Assembly: GCF_026262505.1 (NCBI RefSeq)
Contig: NC_067206.1
Location: 10,869,507 to 10,933,506 of the forward strand
Reading direction: 5' to 3'
Length of the DNA: 64,000 bases
Origin: Trichomonas vaginalis G3
Taxonomy: Eukaryota; Parabasalia; Trichomonadida; Trichomonadidae
How positions within the stretch are numbered: position 1 is the stretch's first letter; each line of letters begins with the position of its first letter. The notes under the pieces were generated by a model. That model ran no database searches. It was not told the DNA's origin and worked only from the letters and a program-made list of their open reading frames with translations. Shown here piece after piece: positions 36,950 to 48,515 of this stretch. The translations under genes were made by a program, and so were the position numbers.

Positions 36950-38149
36950 GATACACAACCACTCTTAATATTGTGGCCGTTTCTGGTTGATAAACCCAAA
37001 ATCTGGGGAAAAGTTCTTGGGAAAAAAATAATCTTGTAAAATAAATCGGGTCTCCGGCGGTAGCGCTAGCCCTTCGGCCGCATCGCCGCCTCCGGACATG
37101 AACAACACAAAGTTAAAGTCATCAAATATGTAATAAGCCCTATATTATTTTTCCTTTTTCTTTCCCCCTTTCCTCTAATTTTGTCAAGTAACAAACTAAT
37201 CTAATGTCTTATCTAAATGTATTCATTTCTAAACAAATTCTTAATAAATGCTTTGCTTTCATTATTTCTTTTGAAAAACTCTAAAATCTCAAAGTATGCT
37301 CGAAACCACTTCGATGGATATAAAAATTCCTTGCACTTCGGGCAAGCCTGGCCAACTGAGGCCCGAAATTATATGGTAAAAAAGGGGGTTGGCGTCCTAA
37401 GGCGTCCTAGTGTAAATTTCTCAAAATTGTGATATTTACATCACATTTTTGAGAGGTTTATGGGCGTCCTAAGGGAAAATTGAATAGCTAGGGCGTCCCG
37501 AATTTTCATTCTAAGATTTAAATATATTATATACTTAAGTATAATACAAGCAATATAAAAATTAAATTTTTATTATGTTAACTTATAAGAAATTTTTTTG
37601 AATTATCGTTGATTTATTGTAATCTTTCCAGGCTATACTTTTGAAATCAACTTTACCTGTCATACGCATTAATGTAGTAGATGTCCAGGTGTAGCTATTA
37701 TATCCCAGCAACATTGGTATTTTATCATTGTAAGATATCAAAATGAAGCGTTTTTTCAGATATAATTTTTCGTAAATTTTTCAAAAATAAGATGGTAAAA
37801 AGCCTCGACTTGCTCGAAAAATAACAATTTTTTTACTTGTAAAAATAACCCTTTTACAGCATGGGCAGCTATTCAAGCACTATTTCTTTTTCTAAAAGTA
37901 TATTTTTCAAAAAAAATTAAGATCAAATTCGACAATTTCTTGATGAAAGCAAAAATATTACACATACTTCTAGATGCATGGGATAAAATATGCAATTATT
38001 CAATCAATTCGCATGATTTGAAAAAAAAAATCTAAATTTGATAAAAATGTAGAAATTTTTTATTTTAACTTGAGATTCGATTTTTTTGATCCAATTTGTG
38101 AATTTTTTTTTGATCGGAATTTCAATTAATTTGTTGATCAAAAATGACC
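36950..38149. other. spacer with GC-rich hairpin and GGCGTCCTA repeats
   Basis: A GC-rich islet at about 37050-37100 (CCGGCGGTAGCGCTAGC ... GCCGCCTCCGG) can fold on itself in otherwise very AT-rich DNA. At about 37390-37500 GGCGTCC is repeated four times, with an inverted AAATTTCTCAAAA / TTTTTGAGAGGTTT pair between copies, suggesting a small decayed element. The rest is AT-rich without a supported gene. Confidence 0.5.
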
Positions 38150-39139
38150 TCACAATGTTTGATCATAAGTGAAGTCATCTTCATGGGTATTTAGAAATTC
38201 CAAGAGAAATTGCTTATTTCTCGCAGATGTAATATCTGAGAAAATCGAATTTAAATATTCATAGAAACCCAAATCATTCTCCGGTTCGAATAATTCATCT
38301 GTTGCTTTTTCTGTTTTTTCTATGAATTTTAATAATTTGATTAATAAATCTTCATCAGGAAGAATTATTGTTGCATTTGTGATAAAATTCCATATTGAGG
38401 TAATATGGCAATAATTACATTTATAAAATGTAATTTTATCCAAAATTTTTTGGCAAATTCGCATAATAGCATTAATATTTGAAGCTGAGATTAAACCTGT
38501 GATTACTTCTGTAACTTTTGGAAAATCATCGCAATTTAATATCTCTTTATATTGAATTGAGAAATAAAAAAAATCAAATGGATTCATTTCTTCAATTTCA
38601 AGGAGATTGTAAAAATTGATAGAAGTGTTATTGCAACAAATTGTATTTGCAGCAAAAAATATCATTTGCTCGATTCCATTTTTGGAATAAATTTGCTGGA
38701 ACAATGTTAAATTAAAACAGTTGCTTAATTTTTCTTCATTGTTTTCATAAAAAAGTAACAAGTTTGCAACTGAAATTTCAAAATTTTGATAATTGCCAGT
38801 TATTTCAGTAAATATATATATTTGCTTTTCTTCATCTAAAAATGGCAAATATTGATTTGCAATATTAACTAAAGTTTGGGATAAATTGTTCCAGTTTGAT
38901 TTTACAATTTGTGAGCACATTATGTAATATGTAAATTTATCCGCTTTGTAGGAATTTAAAATTGTTTGTTGTTCTGTTTCAGTTAAATTACTGAATTTTT
39001 CAAGATTACCCAGATTTGCTTTACTTTTACCACCTCTCGAAAGCTGGGGACACCGCCTATCGTTGGGAGTAGCTATTAAATAGAACCACCAAGGGCATTT
39101 TTCGAACTGCCGGTGTAGTATAGTTGAAACATCGGACAT
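38150..39139 (-). CDS. ARM-like helical protein, 329 aa
   Basis: Starts MSDVSTILHRQFEKCPWW. After a short basic stretch (SRGGKSKANLG) the protein is almost entirely amphipathic helices with many Phe/Ile/Asn, ending acidic (NTHEDDFTYDQTL). It resembles the trichomonad ARM/HEAT-like hypothetical proteins such as the one at 1-1323. No motif gives a function. The uninterrupted 330-codon frame in AT-rich DNA supports a gene. A second copy is at 56161-57139. Confidence 0.6.
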   Translation of the reverse strand: MSDVSTILHRQFEKCPWWFYLIATPNDRRCPQLSRGGKSKANLGNLEKFSNLTETEQQTILNSYKADKFTYYIMCSQIVKSNWNNLSQTLVNIANQYLPFLDEEKQIYIFTEITGNYQNFEISVANLLLFYENNEEKLSNCFNLTLFQQIYSKNGIEQMIFFAANTICCNNTSINFYNLLEIEEMNPFDFFYFSIQYKEILNCDDFPKVTEVITGLISASNINAIMRICQKILDKITFYKCNYCHITSIWNFITNATIILPDEDLLIKLLKFIEKTEKATDELFEPENDLGFYEYLNSIFSDITSARNKQFLLEFLNTHEDDFTYDQTL

Positions 39140-41065
39140 TTTGATTCATTATGCCAAGGTTTGATTCCAATTTAGCGGAATTTTTTCTTTTTTGGATCAT
39201 GAATTTTTTTTTGGGTCACTATAAGATTTGTTTCATGTTCTAAATCTGCTGCATATGTAATCTATTTTTATTTACCTATTTTTTAAAAATCTATTGGATT
39301 GCCAAATTTGAATATATTTAAAATCATAAAAATCCAAAAAAACTATAAATATATGTTTTATGCATAGTGCTGATACTCAAATATCAGATTACTTAGATCC
39401 ATGAATAATATCCGAATTTTTTTTCTTAAAATTAAACTTCAAAACTTCTTCCAATCTTATAGTCATGTGATTTTATCCCAAGCATATGGGGATTCTAAAT
39501 TTTTGTCCCTATCGTTATCCCAATTGAATTTTTTTTGGAATTTAAAAATTTTTTTTTCTCCATGTAAACTTAAATTTTAATTTTTACCACTAAAATGCAA
39601 TATTTCAACAAATTAATGAGTAATAATATTTTAATTTATAATAAATATTATAAATCTCCTCAATTTAATGTAATTATTGTATTAATTTTTGTTGAAAATA
39701 TAAAATCTTCAAGTAAATGATGTGAATTTAATATTTTTAGAATGTTGTTTAATTGTACTATATTATGCATGTAAAATTTTGTTACAATACATTTTATATG
39801 GGATCCCCATTGCCCAATTGAGAGAAAATTGAGAGGTGGGATTGGGCTAGCCCAATTCAAAATATCCCAGGTGGAAATAAAAAAATTAACAATTCAACAT
39901 AAAAAAGCATCTTAAATAATAATGATAAAAAGAAATTTTGTATGAATTTCAATCAAATTTGTTTTTATTCAACTTAAGAAATCACTTCATTAATGAAAGA
40001 AGTCGGGTTCACAACATATCCCGATCTTGAAACGAAACAACATGTTTTTTTGATGCCCTAAACGGGGGGTCGCCAGCAAAAAAAAAGATGTCAAAATTTA
40101 TCCCAAAAATTTAAAAAAAATCGAAGAAAGTGCATCCCAGGGATTATAAAATTTAAGTTTTCACATCTCTACAATCTTATTCTTAATCAATTGTAAATTT
40201 TTAAAACCATTTTTTAAAATAATTTTGCGTAAATTTTATTCTCATGTTGTTTTAATCGAAAATTGATACATTTTCAAAAAAATAATATTGACTTATGAAA
40301 TTCATTTTTAAGGTGAAATAGTATTGTTTTTATTAAAGTATATGAATAATATATAAAAAATTAATGAATAATATAAGCAGATTTTTAGTTTACAAAACAA
40401 ATATGAGCAATGCAATTTCAAACTTCTGCTGGCAATTTCGATATTGCTCAAGTTTGTAGTATTTGTGATACCTATAACATCGGCTTAATCAAAATTCGAT
40501 TTTTCTTATGAGTTATTGAGAAAATTTGATTGCAATGAGAAGGATTTCGACGTTTTTGATAAACTAAGAGCTGAGCTTTAGGGGTTCAGTTCATTTATGG
40601 CTGTAGTTTGATGCGTAGATCTCTTTTTTATTGTAAATTCTTTCAGCATGGAGATCGAGAATGAATCTTTTGAGAACTTTATGAGTTTTTACACCCGTAA
40701 AGAGGTCCTTCGAGGAAAGATAGTCCAGACTACATGAAGATGTGGGTTAACCAAAAAAATCCGATGGTTTCCCCATATTCATGTAGATCTTCGAAAAAAT
40801 GAGCACCAAAAAAGCCAAAAAAATAGGCTTTTTATTGGATTTGTACACTAGATCAATAATCTATTTAGGATCTGACACTCTTTTTAGCCAGAGATATGAG
40901 GTCCTTTCTAGGAAAACGATCTATTCATCCATAAAAAAAATGAATTATCGTTTTCCCCAGAAATTACATGGGGAGTGGTAAAAGTAAAGCAAATCTGGGT
41001 AATATTGTGATAAAAAATAGAATCCTTGAAACATTCTGATATCTTTTCAATGTTTAAAACGGATG
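39140..41065. other. AT-rich spacer with short palindromes
   Basis: A perfect 16-bp palindrome ATTGGGCTAGCCCAAT lies at 39841-39856, close to the small inverse-like pair GGGATCCCC. At 40640-40980 partly self-complementary sequence (GAGGTCCTT...GGAAA and GGTTTCCCCATATTCATG) suggests a decayed element. Short frames such as 40799-40981 lack support. Confidence 0.5.
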
Positions 41066-41248
41066 CTAAAAATGTAAAAGAACTTCATCAGTCACTGTGA
41101 TTTTTTTGAAAAATTTATCCCAATTCAAGCATCCAATTGATCTTTCTGTCATTGTACTTATGCATTGATAAAGTTGATTTAATGAATCCGAAGAATAATC
41201 ATTATGCTTGACTAGTTGAGTTAGTTGATACAGACTGTCGTCAGCCAT
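41066..41248 (-). CDS. possible 60-aa host gene or fragment
   Basis: MADDSLYQLTQLVKHNDYSS... ends in KKITVTDEVLLHF. The helical start resembles the first repeat of ARM-like proteins, so it may be the 5' remnant of a longer gene. Its divergent partner is the MULE transposase. No other support. Confidence 0.3.
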   Translation of the reverse strand: MADDSLYQLTQLVKHNDYSSDSLNQLYQCISTMTERSIGCLNWDKFFKKITVTDEVLLHF

Positions 41249-41298
41249 TTTAAAAAAATGAATAAAATTGTATAGTAAATTATATTTGTGAAATTTGT

Positions 41299-41530
41299 GA
41301 CGCTACATTCAATCTAAGACCAATATCTCAAAGAATTCCTCATTTAAGTATTACTTTTCATTGTTTTTTTAAAAAATATCTTTGCTTATTTGTTCACTTT
41401 TTTGACATTTATTATATGCTTTTTATCATATTTCCGATGATATGAATATATATTCTATATAAGAATGACGCTACATTCAATCTAAGACCAATATCTCAAA
41501 GAATTCCTCATTTAAGTATTACTTTTCATT
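41299..41530. repeat. 64-bp direct repeat upstream of the MULE transposase
   Basis: The sequence starting GACGCTACATTCAATCTAAG and ending near TTACTTTTCATT occurs at 41299-41362 and again at 41467-41530. The second copy is followed by TCATTTCATTTTTTAATGGG, in which the TCATTT close to the ATG fits a trichomonad initiator element. The duplication may mark an element end or a doubled promoter. Confidence 0.7.
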
Positions 41531-41583
41531 TTTGATTCAATTTTCGAACGGTTTTCGTAAATTGTGCATCATTTCATTTTTTA

Positions 41584-43836
41584 ATGGGAAAATCATCTAT
41601 ATTTAATCAAAAAAGAGCAAACTTTACAGACGAAAATAAAATATTTATCAGGGAACAATCTGATAAATACCAAAAATCAACATCGAGAGATGAAAAAACG
41701 AATATAATCAAACAAGTTCTTCAATATTTTAATATTAAATACGCCGAAAATGAATCTAAAGCTGTCAGAAGATATTTTAGTTATATTGCAGTTAAAAATA
41801 TTCCCGCAGTTACTGGAAAATATCCTGATACAATTGTTCGCAAAGATATGCTTTATTCGCATGATCATACAAATATTATTAATTCAAATAATATTGAACG
41901 TTACTACCGTTGCATCGATCATTCTTGTCAAGCACGTTATTTAGTTAAAATTGAGAACAGTTCAGTTTCCGAAGATTTACAAAAGGAACATATACCCGAA
42001 TGCAGACAATTTAAAAAGTTACAAAATGAAAAAAATGATCTTCATAAATCAATGACTCTGACAGAAATATACAATAAGGCAATGGCAAAATTTTCTGAAG
42101 ACAACGGCACTTTTCAGCAGATTAAAAAATTTATGACAGAACTTGCTGTTGGTACTGATGAAAACCCATTAATTAAAGATTCATTGGTCAGGGAAGTTTA
42201 TAATAAGTCCAGAAAATTTTCTGTTGGAGAAAAAATTACAGACGATGAAATTGCTAATTTTTGTTTAATAAATGGCGAGCAGTTTTTCATTGGCCATGAT
42301 TTTCAAGCAAATTGTGAGACGATGTTTTTTGGTTTTGAGAAGGCAATTCAATTTGCAAAAGAAGCCACAGATTTATTTTGCGATGGAACTTTTAAAATTA
42401 CACCAAAACATTTTCAAAAAGGACAGATGCTAACAATTATGATTTGTGAACCTTCAACAAATCAATATCTACCACTTTTATTTATATTCATGAAAAACCG
42501 CACATTTGAATCTTATAAGAAGGCATTTGAATATATTTTTACTGTCAAGGGTATTCAATTTTCAAAGCTAATTCAAATTCATTGTGATTTTGAAAAGGGA
42601 ATGATAGAGGCACTTCAACAAATTTTCCCTAAAGTCCGTATAATTGGATGCCTATTTCATTTCAAACAAGCTTTACACAGGAAACTTGTAGCACTTTATA
42701 CAAAAAATTTCAATACTTTACAAAATTCTTTATTTAAGCTATATTCTATTACTCCATTCATGTCTCATGAAGAATTTGTACTTACAATGCATATAATTAA
42801 TCAAAATAAAGTTGATTCGATCAAAGATTATATTGATTATTTCAACAAAGTTTGGTTGCCGCACTACAATTTAATATCTCAATATAATAATGCAACTGCA
42901 ATATTCACTAATGATTGCCTCGAGAGTATGCATTCAGAATTTTCTTCGTTAAAACATCCAAACATTTATGAAGCTATTAAGAAGATATCTCAAATCCAAT
43001 TAGATAAATATAACGCCATCAAAAATAACCAGAAGATCGAGCGCCATATAAAAACCGTTATCACTGATAGCTACAAAAATTATATTCTTGACTGCTTTCA
43101 AAAAGAACTTGAGAAAACAATTTTTTCTATCAAACAATACAACGTAAGTGATCTTTCTTTGGCTCAGAACGAGATTTCTCCATATGGTTCCATAGAATCG
43201 AGTTCATTGTTCGAAAATATTCCAGTTCATGATGCAGATATACTCAAATCGATCGATCTAACAGATAAAGATACAATGATCACTAAGTTTATTAATGAAA
43301 AAAGAGAAAAAATTATGGCATTATTTAATGAAACATTAAATCATCCAGATTTTAATTCATCCACTCCAATTCAAACTAATTTTGAGCAAGCCGATACAAA
43401 TCAAGGTTCAGATGCTCCAATTCGCTCCGAAAATTCAAATATTGCAGACTCTACAGATTTAGAACCAGAAAATCAAAACCATCCTTCTACAAATCAAATG
43501 TCTAGTAATCTAGAACATAAGCTGGACCTTCTTGATCATATTGAAAAACAATTATCGAAAATGCGCTCGTTATTGGGAATTCTTCCTACTACAAATGCTA
43601 TTGTTGGGCCGTCAAAACAAGTTTCAGTTAATAGCAAGCAAAATTCTGAAAAAAATAAGAAAAAATCTTCCATAACAACAAAATCAAACAATAAAAAACA
43701 AAATTCATCTGACAATCCTCCTAAACGTAAAGCTCCTATTTCGGAAAGGATTCTCAGCGATAATAACTTATATTTTCAAGTTCATCGAAAGAGATCGAAA
43801 AGCAAACGTTCCACATCTACAGAGAAAAAGAATTGA
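41584..43836 (+). CDS. Mutator-like (MULE) transposase, intact, 750 aa
   Basis: DDE residues sit in MULE context: D267 in LFCDGTFKITP, D335 in IHCDFEKGMIEAL, and E447 in NDCLESMHSEF, with the conserved GCLFHFKQAL segment between the second and third. An N-terminal zinc-finger region (C110, C115, H136, C140) is of the FLYWCH/WRKY-GCM1 type used for end recognition. The C-terminal 200 residues are polar with a basic tail. The frame is uninterrupted, so the gene may encode active transposase. Terminal inverted repeats were not identified. Compare its poorer copy at 59543-61772. Confidence 0.85.
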   Translation: MGKSSIFNQKRANFTDENKIFIREQSDKYQKSTSRDEKTNIIKQVLQYFNIKYAENESKAVRRYFSYIAVKNIPAVTGKYPDTIVRKDMLYSHDHTNIINSNNIERYYRCIDHSCQARYLVKIENSSVSEDLQKEHIPECRQFKKLQNEKNDLHKSMTLTEIYNKAMAKFSEDNGTFQQIKKFMTELAVGTDENPLIKDSLVREVYNKSRKFSVGEKITDDEIANFCLINGEQFFIGHDFQANCETMFFGFEKAIQFAKEATDLFCDGTFKITPKHFQKGQMLTIMICEPSTNQYLPLLFIFMKNRTFESYKKAFEYIFTVKGIQFSKLIQIHCDFEKGMIEALQQIFPKVRIIGCLFHFKQALHRKLVALYTKNFNTLQNSLFKLYSITPFMSHEEFVLTMHIINQNKVDSIKDYIDYFNKVWLPHYNLISQYNNATAIFTNDCLESMHSEFSSLKHPNIYEAIKKISQIQLDKYNAIKNNQKIERHIKTVITDSYKNYILDCFQKELEKTIFSIKQYNVSDLSLAQNEISPYGSIESSSLFENIPVHDADILKSIDLTDKDTMITKFINEKREKIMALFNETLNHPDFNSSTPIQTNFEQADTNQGSDAPIRSENSNIADSTDLEPENQNHPSTNQMSSNLEHKLDLLDHIEKQLSKMRSLLGILPTTNAIVGPSKQVSVNSKQNSEKNKKKSSITTKSNNKKQNSSDNPPKRKAPISERILSDNNLYFQVHRKRSKSKRSTSTEKKN

Positions 43837-44382
43837 TATATGAAGTCTAATTCCTTTTATAACTACTATATTTTTATTCTTATGACTAAAAAATAATATA
43901 TTATTTAAGGGTGCACCCGTATGTACGTTTATTTGAGAGGAGGAGGATTACCCTCTCAATTTTGAGGGATTCGTTAGTTTATTTTCTCGATGAATATGCA
44001 ATAAAATTTGATTTTTACCTTATCAATATACTTCATATAATATACACATGTTCATGTAAAAACTTTTTTCCAAAATCCTCAGGAATTAAGCGATTTTTGA
44101 ATTTTAAGAATTTTTTTCGAATTTTTTCGAAAAAAAATATTTTCAGAACAGCCTTAACGGCTAAGATTTAGGAACAATGTTAAGTATCAAAAAGAAAGGA
44201 GGTCTGATATAGACAACATATATCGTTGAAGGTTGAAAAAATCTCTAATATTTGAGCCCAAAATTTCAAATTTTAATTTTTTGAAAAAAGAGGCCACCCG
44301 TATGTACGTTTATTTGAGAGGAGGATTATATTTTTGAAAGGGTGAAACATTATGAATATGTTAATTATATAATAATATGTAT

Positions 44383-44386
<4 letters not shown>
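43837..44386. repeat. transposase 3' flank with direct repeat
   Basis: CACCCGTATGTACGTTTATT followed by TGAGAGGAGGA occurs at about 43914-43944 and again at 44295-44325. The repeats bracket about 350 bp of AT-rich non-coding DNA and may be part of the MULE end region. Confidence 0.6.

Positions 44387-44419
<33 letters not shown>
44387..44419. repeat. 33-A tract before element 2
   Basis: 33 consecutive A precede GGTAGTGGGG of the element 2 left end, against nine A in element 1. The second copy at 62321-62353 also has exactly 33. Confidence 0.85.
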
Positions 44420-44421
<2 letters not shown>

Positions 44422-44500
44422 TAGTGGGGCTTCCAGGGGCTGCGCCCCTTCTAGCCCCGAAGATGTTTAGTAAAAAATGAGGTTTTTATTCGGAAAATTG

Positions 44501-45478
44501 TTAGTCTTCTGGTGTGAATTCGGAGGACTCTTCTTCTTCAACATCAAAGTCATCTGGTGTATCGAACTGAATGTATGAAAGCCAAATGTTGTATGTGTTT
44601 TCCAATTGGCTTTCAAACTTGAGATACATTCCATGCATGAGTGTTATTTCAGTTTCAACGTAGAGTTGCTGATGTGGCTTGAAGACATGCATGAGAATTG
44701 GTCCTCCAAATTCGTCCTTGAAAAACTTGCAGTAGCAAACATAAACTGAGATAGAGTCTCCTTCTTCAATGTCTTCTGCTTGGTTAACGAAATGAATAGC
44801 AATTTTGCGTACTTGAATTGTGTTGTTGTCTGAGTAAAATAATGGTTTGAACTTGGGGTTGAGTGAGCTAAGACATTGCCATTTTGCTGTTTCTTGTCCG
44901 TACTCACGTTCTTCTTCGTCATCCTGATATCCGTAACTCTTTGATTTGAATTCGACCCAAAGCTGTTCGACTTTTTTTGCAGCTTTGGGTGGAAGACTTT
45001 CAATAAGCTGACATATAGTTCTGTCAACCATTATCTTTGTTATTGTTGGAAAATAGTTGACAATTGTGTCACCTAATTCGAATGGGTCAGGTGTTTCTTT
45101 TTGTAGTTTGGTAAAGTCTGCAAGAACTTTGTTGAGTTGTTCACAATATTCTTTGTTAAAAGTTGCAGGAACTCTTTCTTCTGGCTTTGAATTGAAGTAT
45201 TCTTCAGACAATCTGAGTAGTATTTTGCGTAGTTCAGCGTTGCTGTGGTTCTTTGTAATACGGAGCTCGTTTGGTATTGTTTTTGGTAGTGAAAGTGGCT
45301 TTGGATTGAGCGAATTGTCTGTTCTGCTTGGAGAATGTGTAGATGCTGCAGTTTGATATTGAGGCTCTAAACCTGTGGGTGCTGAAAGTTTGCAAGCAAT
45401 TTCTTCAGGTGAATTTGGAGCGAACACGCTAGCGAATGCCATTAGACAAAAATAAACTGTTTTTTTCGGACTACTCAT
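44501..45478 (-). CDS. 325-aa element protein of unknown function
   Basis: Intact frame just inside the left terminal repeat of element 2, absent from element 1. The N-terminal 70 residues are Ser/Pro-rich. The middle is helical (FNKEYCEQLNKVLADFTKLQ). The last 130 residues are beta-rich (DSISVYVCYCKFFKDEFGGP, LYVETEITLMHGMYLKFE) and could form a jelly-roll-like fold, with an acidic C-terminus (FDVEEEESSEFTPED). A start at the internal Met (MAFASVFAPNS, 45442) is also possible. No family recognised. A second, noisier copy is at 62449-63402. Confidence 0.6.
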   Translation of the reverse strand: MSSPKKTVYFCLMAFASVFAPNSPEEIACKLSAPTGLEPQYQTAASTHSPSRTDNSLNPKPLSLPKTIPNELRITKNHSNAELRKILLRLSEEYFNSKPEERVPATFNKEYCEQLNKVLADFTKLQKETPDPFELGDTIVNYFPTITKIMVDRTICQLIESLPPKAAKKVEQLWVEFKSKSYGYQDDEEEREYGQETAKWQCLSSLNPKFKPLFYSDNNTIQVRKIAIHFVNQAEDIEEGDSISVYVCYCKFFKDEFGGPILMHVFKPHQQLYVETEITLMHGMYLKFESQLENTYNIWLSYIQFDTPDDFDVEEEESSEFTPED

Positions 45479-45912
45479 AGAAAAGTTTAAAATAAACCGT
45501 TTTCGTCAACGGACCCCCTCTATTTTTTTATTTTATTTAATAGTTACCGTTGGAAAACCGTTCCATCTCAAATATTGAATGAACTATAAACGTTTTTTGT
45601 TTTCTATATATACTTTTTTGTCCAACGGTAAAACTTTTTACACAACGGTTTTTGAGAGTCGTCGCTGTTGACTTTTTTGTAGAGCACTCAAAATAGTATA
45701 ACTTTGTCCGGACAAGTAAGGGTCTATCGTCGCTACAGGAAAAGTTACAGGCGTTCCAAGGAAGTATACTTTGAGAAGACTTTCCCCCTTATAGAATGAG
45801 ATAGGACGGTTATTTTACAAAACTGACAACACTTTGACCGAGTAGTTTTTTGTGCTGAACAAAAAGTGTCATATAAACATCTGTCAAAAACCGCTTTTTA
45901 ACTTCACTTAAA
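45479..45912. promoter_or_regulatory. divergent promoter region with CCGTTG/CAACGG sites
   Basis: Lies between the 325-aa gene and the large Q/K-rich protein, transcribed away from each other. Six CCGTT/AACGG half-sites occur at about 45497, 45507, 45546, 45557, 45622 and 45643, some as inverted pairs (CCGTTTTCGTCAACGG). Missing from element 1. Confidence 0.55.
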
Positions 45913-48515
45913 ATGCCACGTAAGCTACGTAAGAATATACGTAAGAGGAAGAGAGCATTGAAACATCCAATAGTAAAACTAACACCACAACAACAGTTGC
46001 AACAACAAATGCTGAATGACCCCACTATGTTGCAACAAATGTCAAGCAACCCTATGCTTTTAAACCGAGTTATTGGTGCACAGAGTGGAGGTTTAAGAGC
46101 GGCACTTTTAGCGAAAATGGCAGGCTATGGTGGAGCTGCAGACGGAACAGCCTATAACCCTCAAAGTCAAATGAATTTGAGTTCACTCAAAAATCAAATA
46201 ACAGATGTCAAAAAGTCAAACATAGACATACAGAAGCAAATAAGTGAAAACGAAAAGAAACTAGAATATGACAGACACACAAAGAAACTCAATGAGTTAA
46301 ACGTAGAGAAAAAGAAGAAAGAAGAACAACTGAAAGAACTAAGTACAGAGGAATATGCGAAAAAAGTGTCAGAAAAAGCAGCAGAAGTAGCAAAAATGGA
46401 ACAAGATGTCATAAATTTGAAAAACCATACTACTCAATATAAAGTACTGAAAGATGAAGAGATAAAACAAAAAGCCCTGAAGACATATATGGATAGCGAT
46501 GAGTATAAAAAAGAAGTTGAAGCAAATGTAAAGGCAGAAAAACTTTTACAGTTGCAAAACCAAACCGTACAGTATGAAAACTTAGCACAAGAAAGTAAAA
46601 ATAACGACGCAGCCATGCAAAAGGCAATGAAAAGCGCAGAATATATAAAAGCTAACAATGACTGGTTAGATGCCCAAGCCAACGCTAAAGCAGCCCAACT
46701 CATAGGGTCAATAAGGACAAAAATACAAGCGGATGAAGACAGTTCAAATGAAGCTTTAACAAATGCTGACTTTAAGAACGCCTTCGAAGCTCTTCATAGT
46801 AAGGTGAAACAAGTGAACGACTTCTCATCTGGAAAGAAACTGAAGTCTGAAGGTTTCGACAAAGAGTTAAAAGAAGTAGCACAAAATATGACGAAAATAA
46901 CAGATGCAGCAACGAGACAGGCAGTTCAAAGTGCCTATGACGCCGTTAGAGCAACTGTTGTGGAAAGTCAAGAAAAAGAGTTACAACAGACCAAAACAGA
47001 CCTAGTAAATGCTTTCTTAAAAACGAAAAGTCAGGTAGGACATTACGCTGCAGATGGAACATATGTGCCAGCTGGTGGAACTTATATACCACCAAACCCT
47101 CCAAGAGAAGCACCTGCACCAGGACTACCTAAAACATTTACATCGTCACATGGACACAGACACAGGCATGCACAACAACCAGCACAACAACCAACCTCCA
47201 CAACCAGCACAACAACCACACAACAACCAGCACAGCAACCAACAGTTCAAAACCCTGCACAACAACAACCACAAACAGAGCAAGGACATAAAAGAAGTAG
47301 AGAACAAGGAAACCAAGAATTCTTAAAAATGCTTAAAGAAGAGTGTGGTTTCCCAGATAGTTTGACTTTAGTGACAGATATAAAGAAGCTATTGAAAGTT
47401 CAAGGATGGAAATACTGACCCGAACCTATTTAGCTTTATGGCTCAGCACCAAAACGGATATAATCTCAAACCTGGAAAATACAAGCTCGCTAAGGGATAT
47501 GATTTAATAGCATATCATCCAAATGACATGGATGAATTTACTCCGAGATATTTGATGTCAGAGCTAAATGACAATTCAACTTTCGTCATGAAACGCGTAA
47601 AAAATAGAGACGGAACGAAAGAACAAAAGCTTATGAATGCGGATGACGTAGATAGGGAAATTGTTGAAAACGGTCTCGGAATATATGAAATGCCAGCAGA
47701 TGAGGTACAAGAAACTCCACAGGAAGAAGTTCAGATACAACCAGACATGGAAGAAATAGTTCAGCAACAACAGCTAGAAGAGCCTGAAGGAAACGAACAA
47801 GTCCTCCTTTGGAAACTAACTTCACAGAACTAGATGAAGATTTGGAACAGCCGAAAAATCTTGACCCTCAACAAAGTATGCGGAGAATATGGAATATTTC
47901 CAAGAGTCTAAAAAAAATTCGGCTGACATAGTAGAAGAATATCGAAAAATGTTTGCCGACATACAAAAAGACTCCAACACCAGATGAAAATATTCAGCAT
48001 AGAATGGAAGTACTGAAAGAAAATGTACACAAATACAACAACCCTTTTTACTTACGAGCATTTAACGTTCAATCTTCGGATGAACTCGGTGAAAATAAAA
48101 GGTTAAATTTCAAGAAAAACATATAGAAATGAAACATTGTTTAAAGTTCATTCAGAACCTAACCAAGATGTGAAACAAACCTACTTTTGTTTCTGCAGAC
48201 GATGGAACTACAATGAGATGGGGTCATAAAGCTAACCCGGATAGGTGGTTCATAAACTTACAACCACAATTCCAAGAAGTTGTAGACGCAATGGAAGTCA
48301 ATGGTGAACCAGATATAGCTGGTATTTTAAGCGCGGCTTTAATGCCATTGAAAGATATGAAACATGCAGATATTTTGGACCAGTATGAAATGAACATGGC
48401 TGATGGAAATATAAACACCTGACGTTCTAGAACATTTATCTCAAAGAACTACACAGAACCATAGAGATGGTATATTTGGTGAAGAGTTTAGAAAGAAAGT
48501 TAGGGAGAGAGAAGA
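45913..48515 (+). pseudogene. large Q/K-rich protein region of element 2, broken
   Basis: The first 1.5 kb is about 98-99% like 8963-10480 of element 1, with substitutions and a shorter YVPAGG and Gln/Pro repeat tract. The later part is much noisier. The region ends at the internal deletion junction. Broken. Confidence 0.75.

Noticed and set aside
40799-40981. 60-codon plus-strand frame before the MULE
   Set aside because: Lies in partly self-complementary spacer, and the second copy does not keep the frame.
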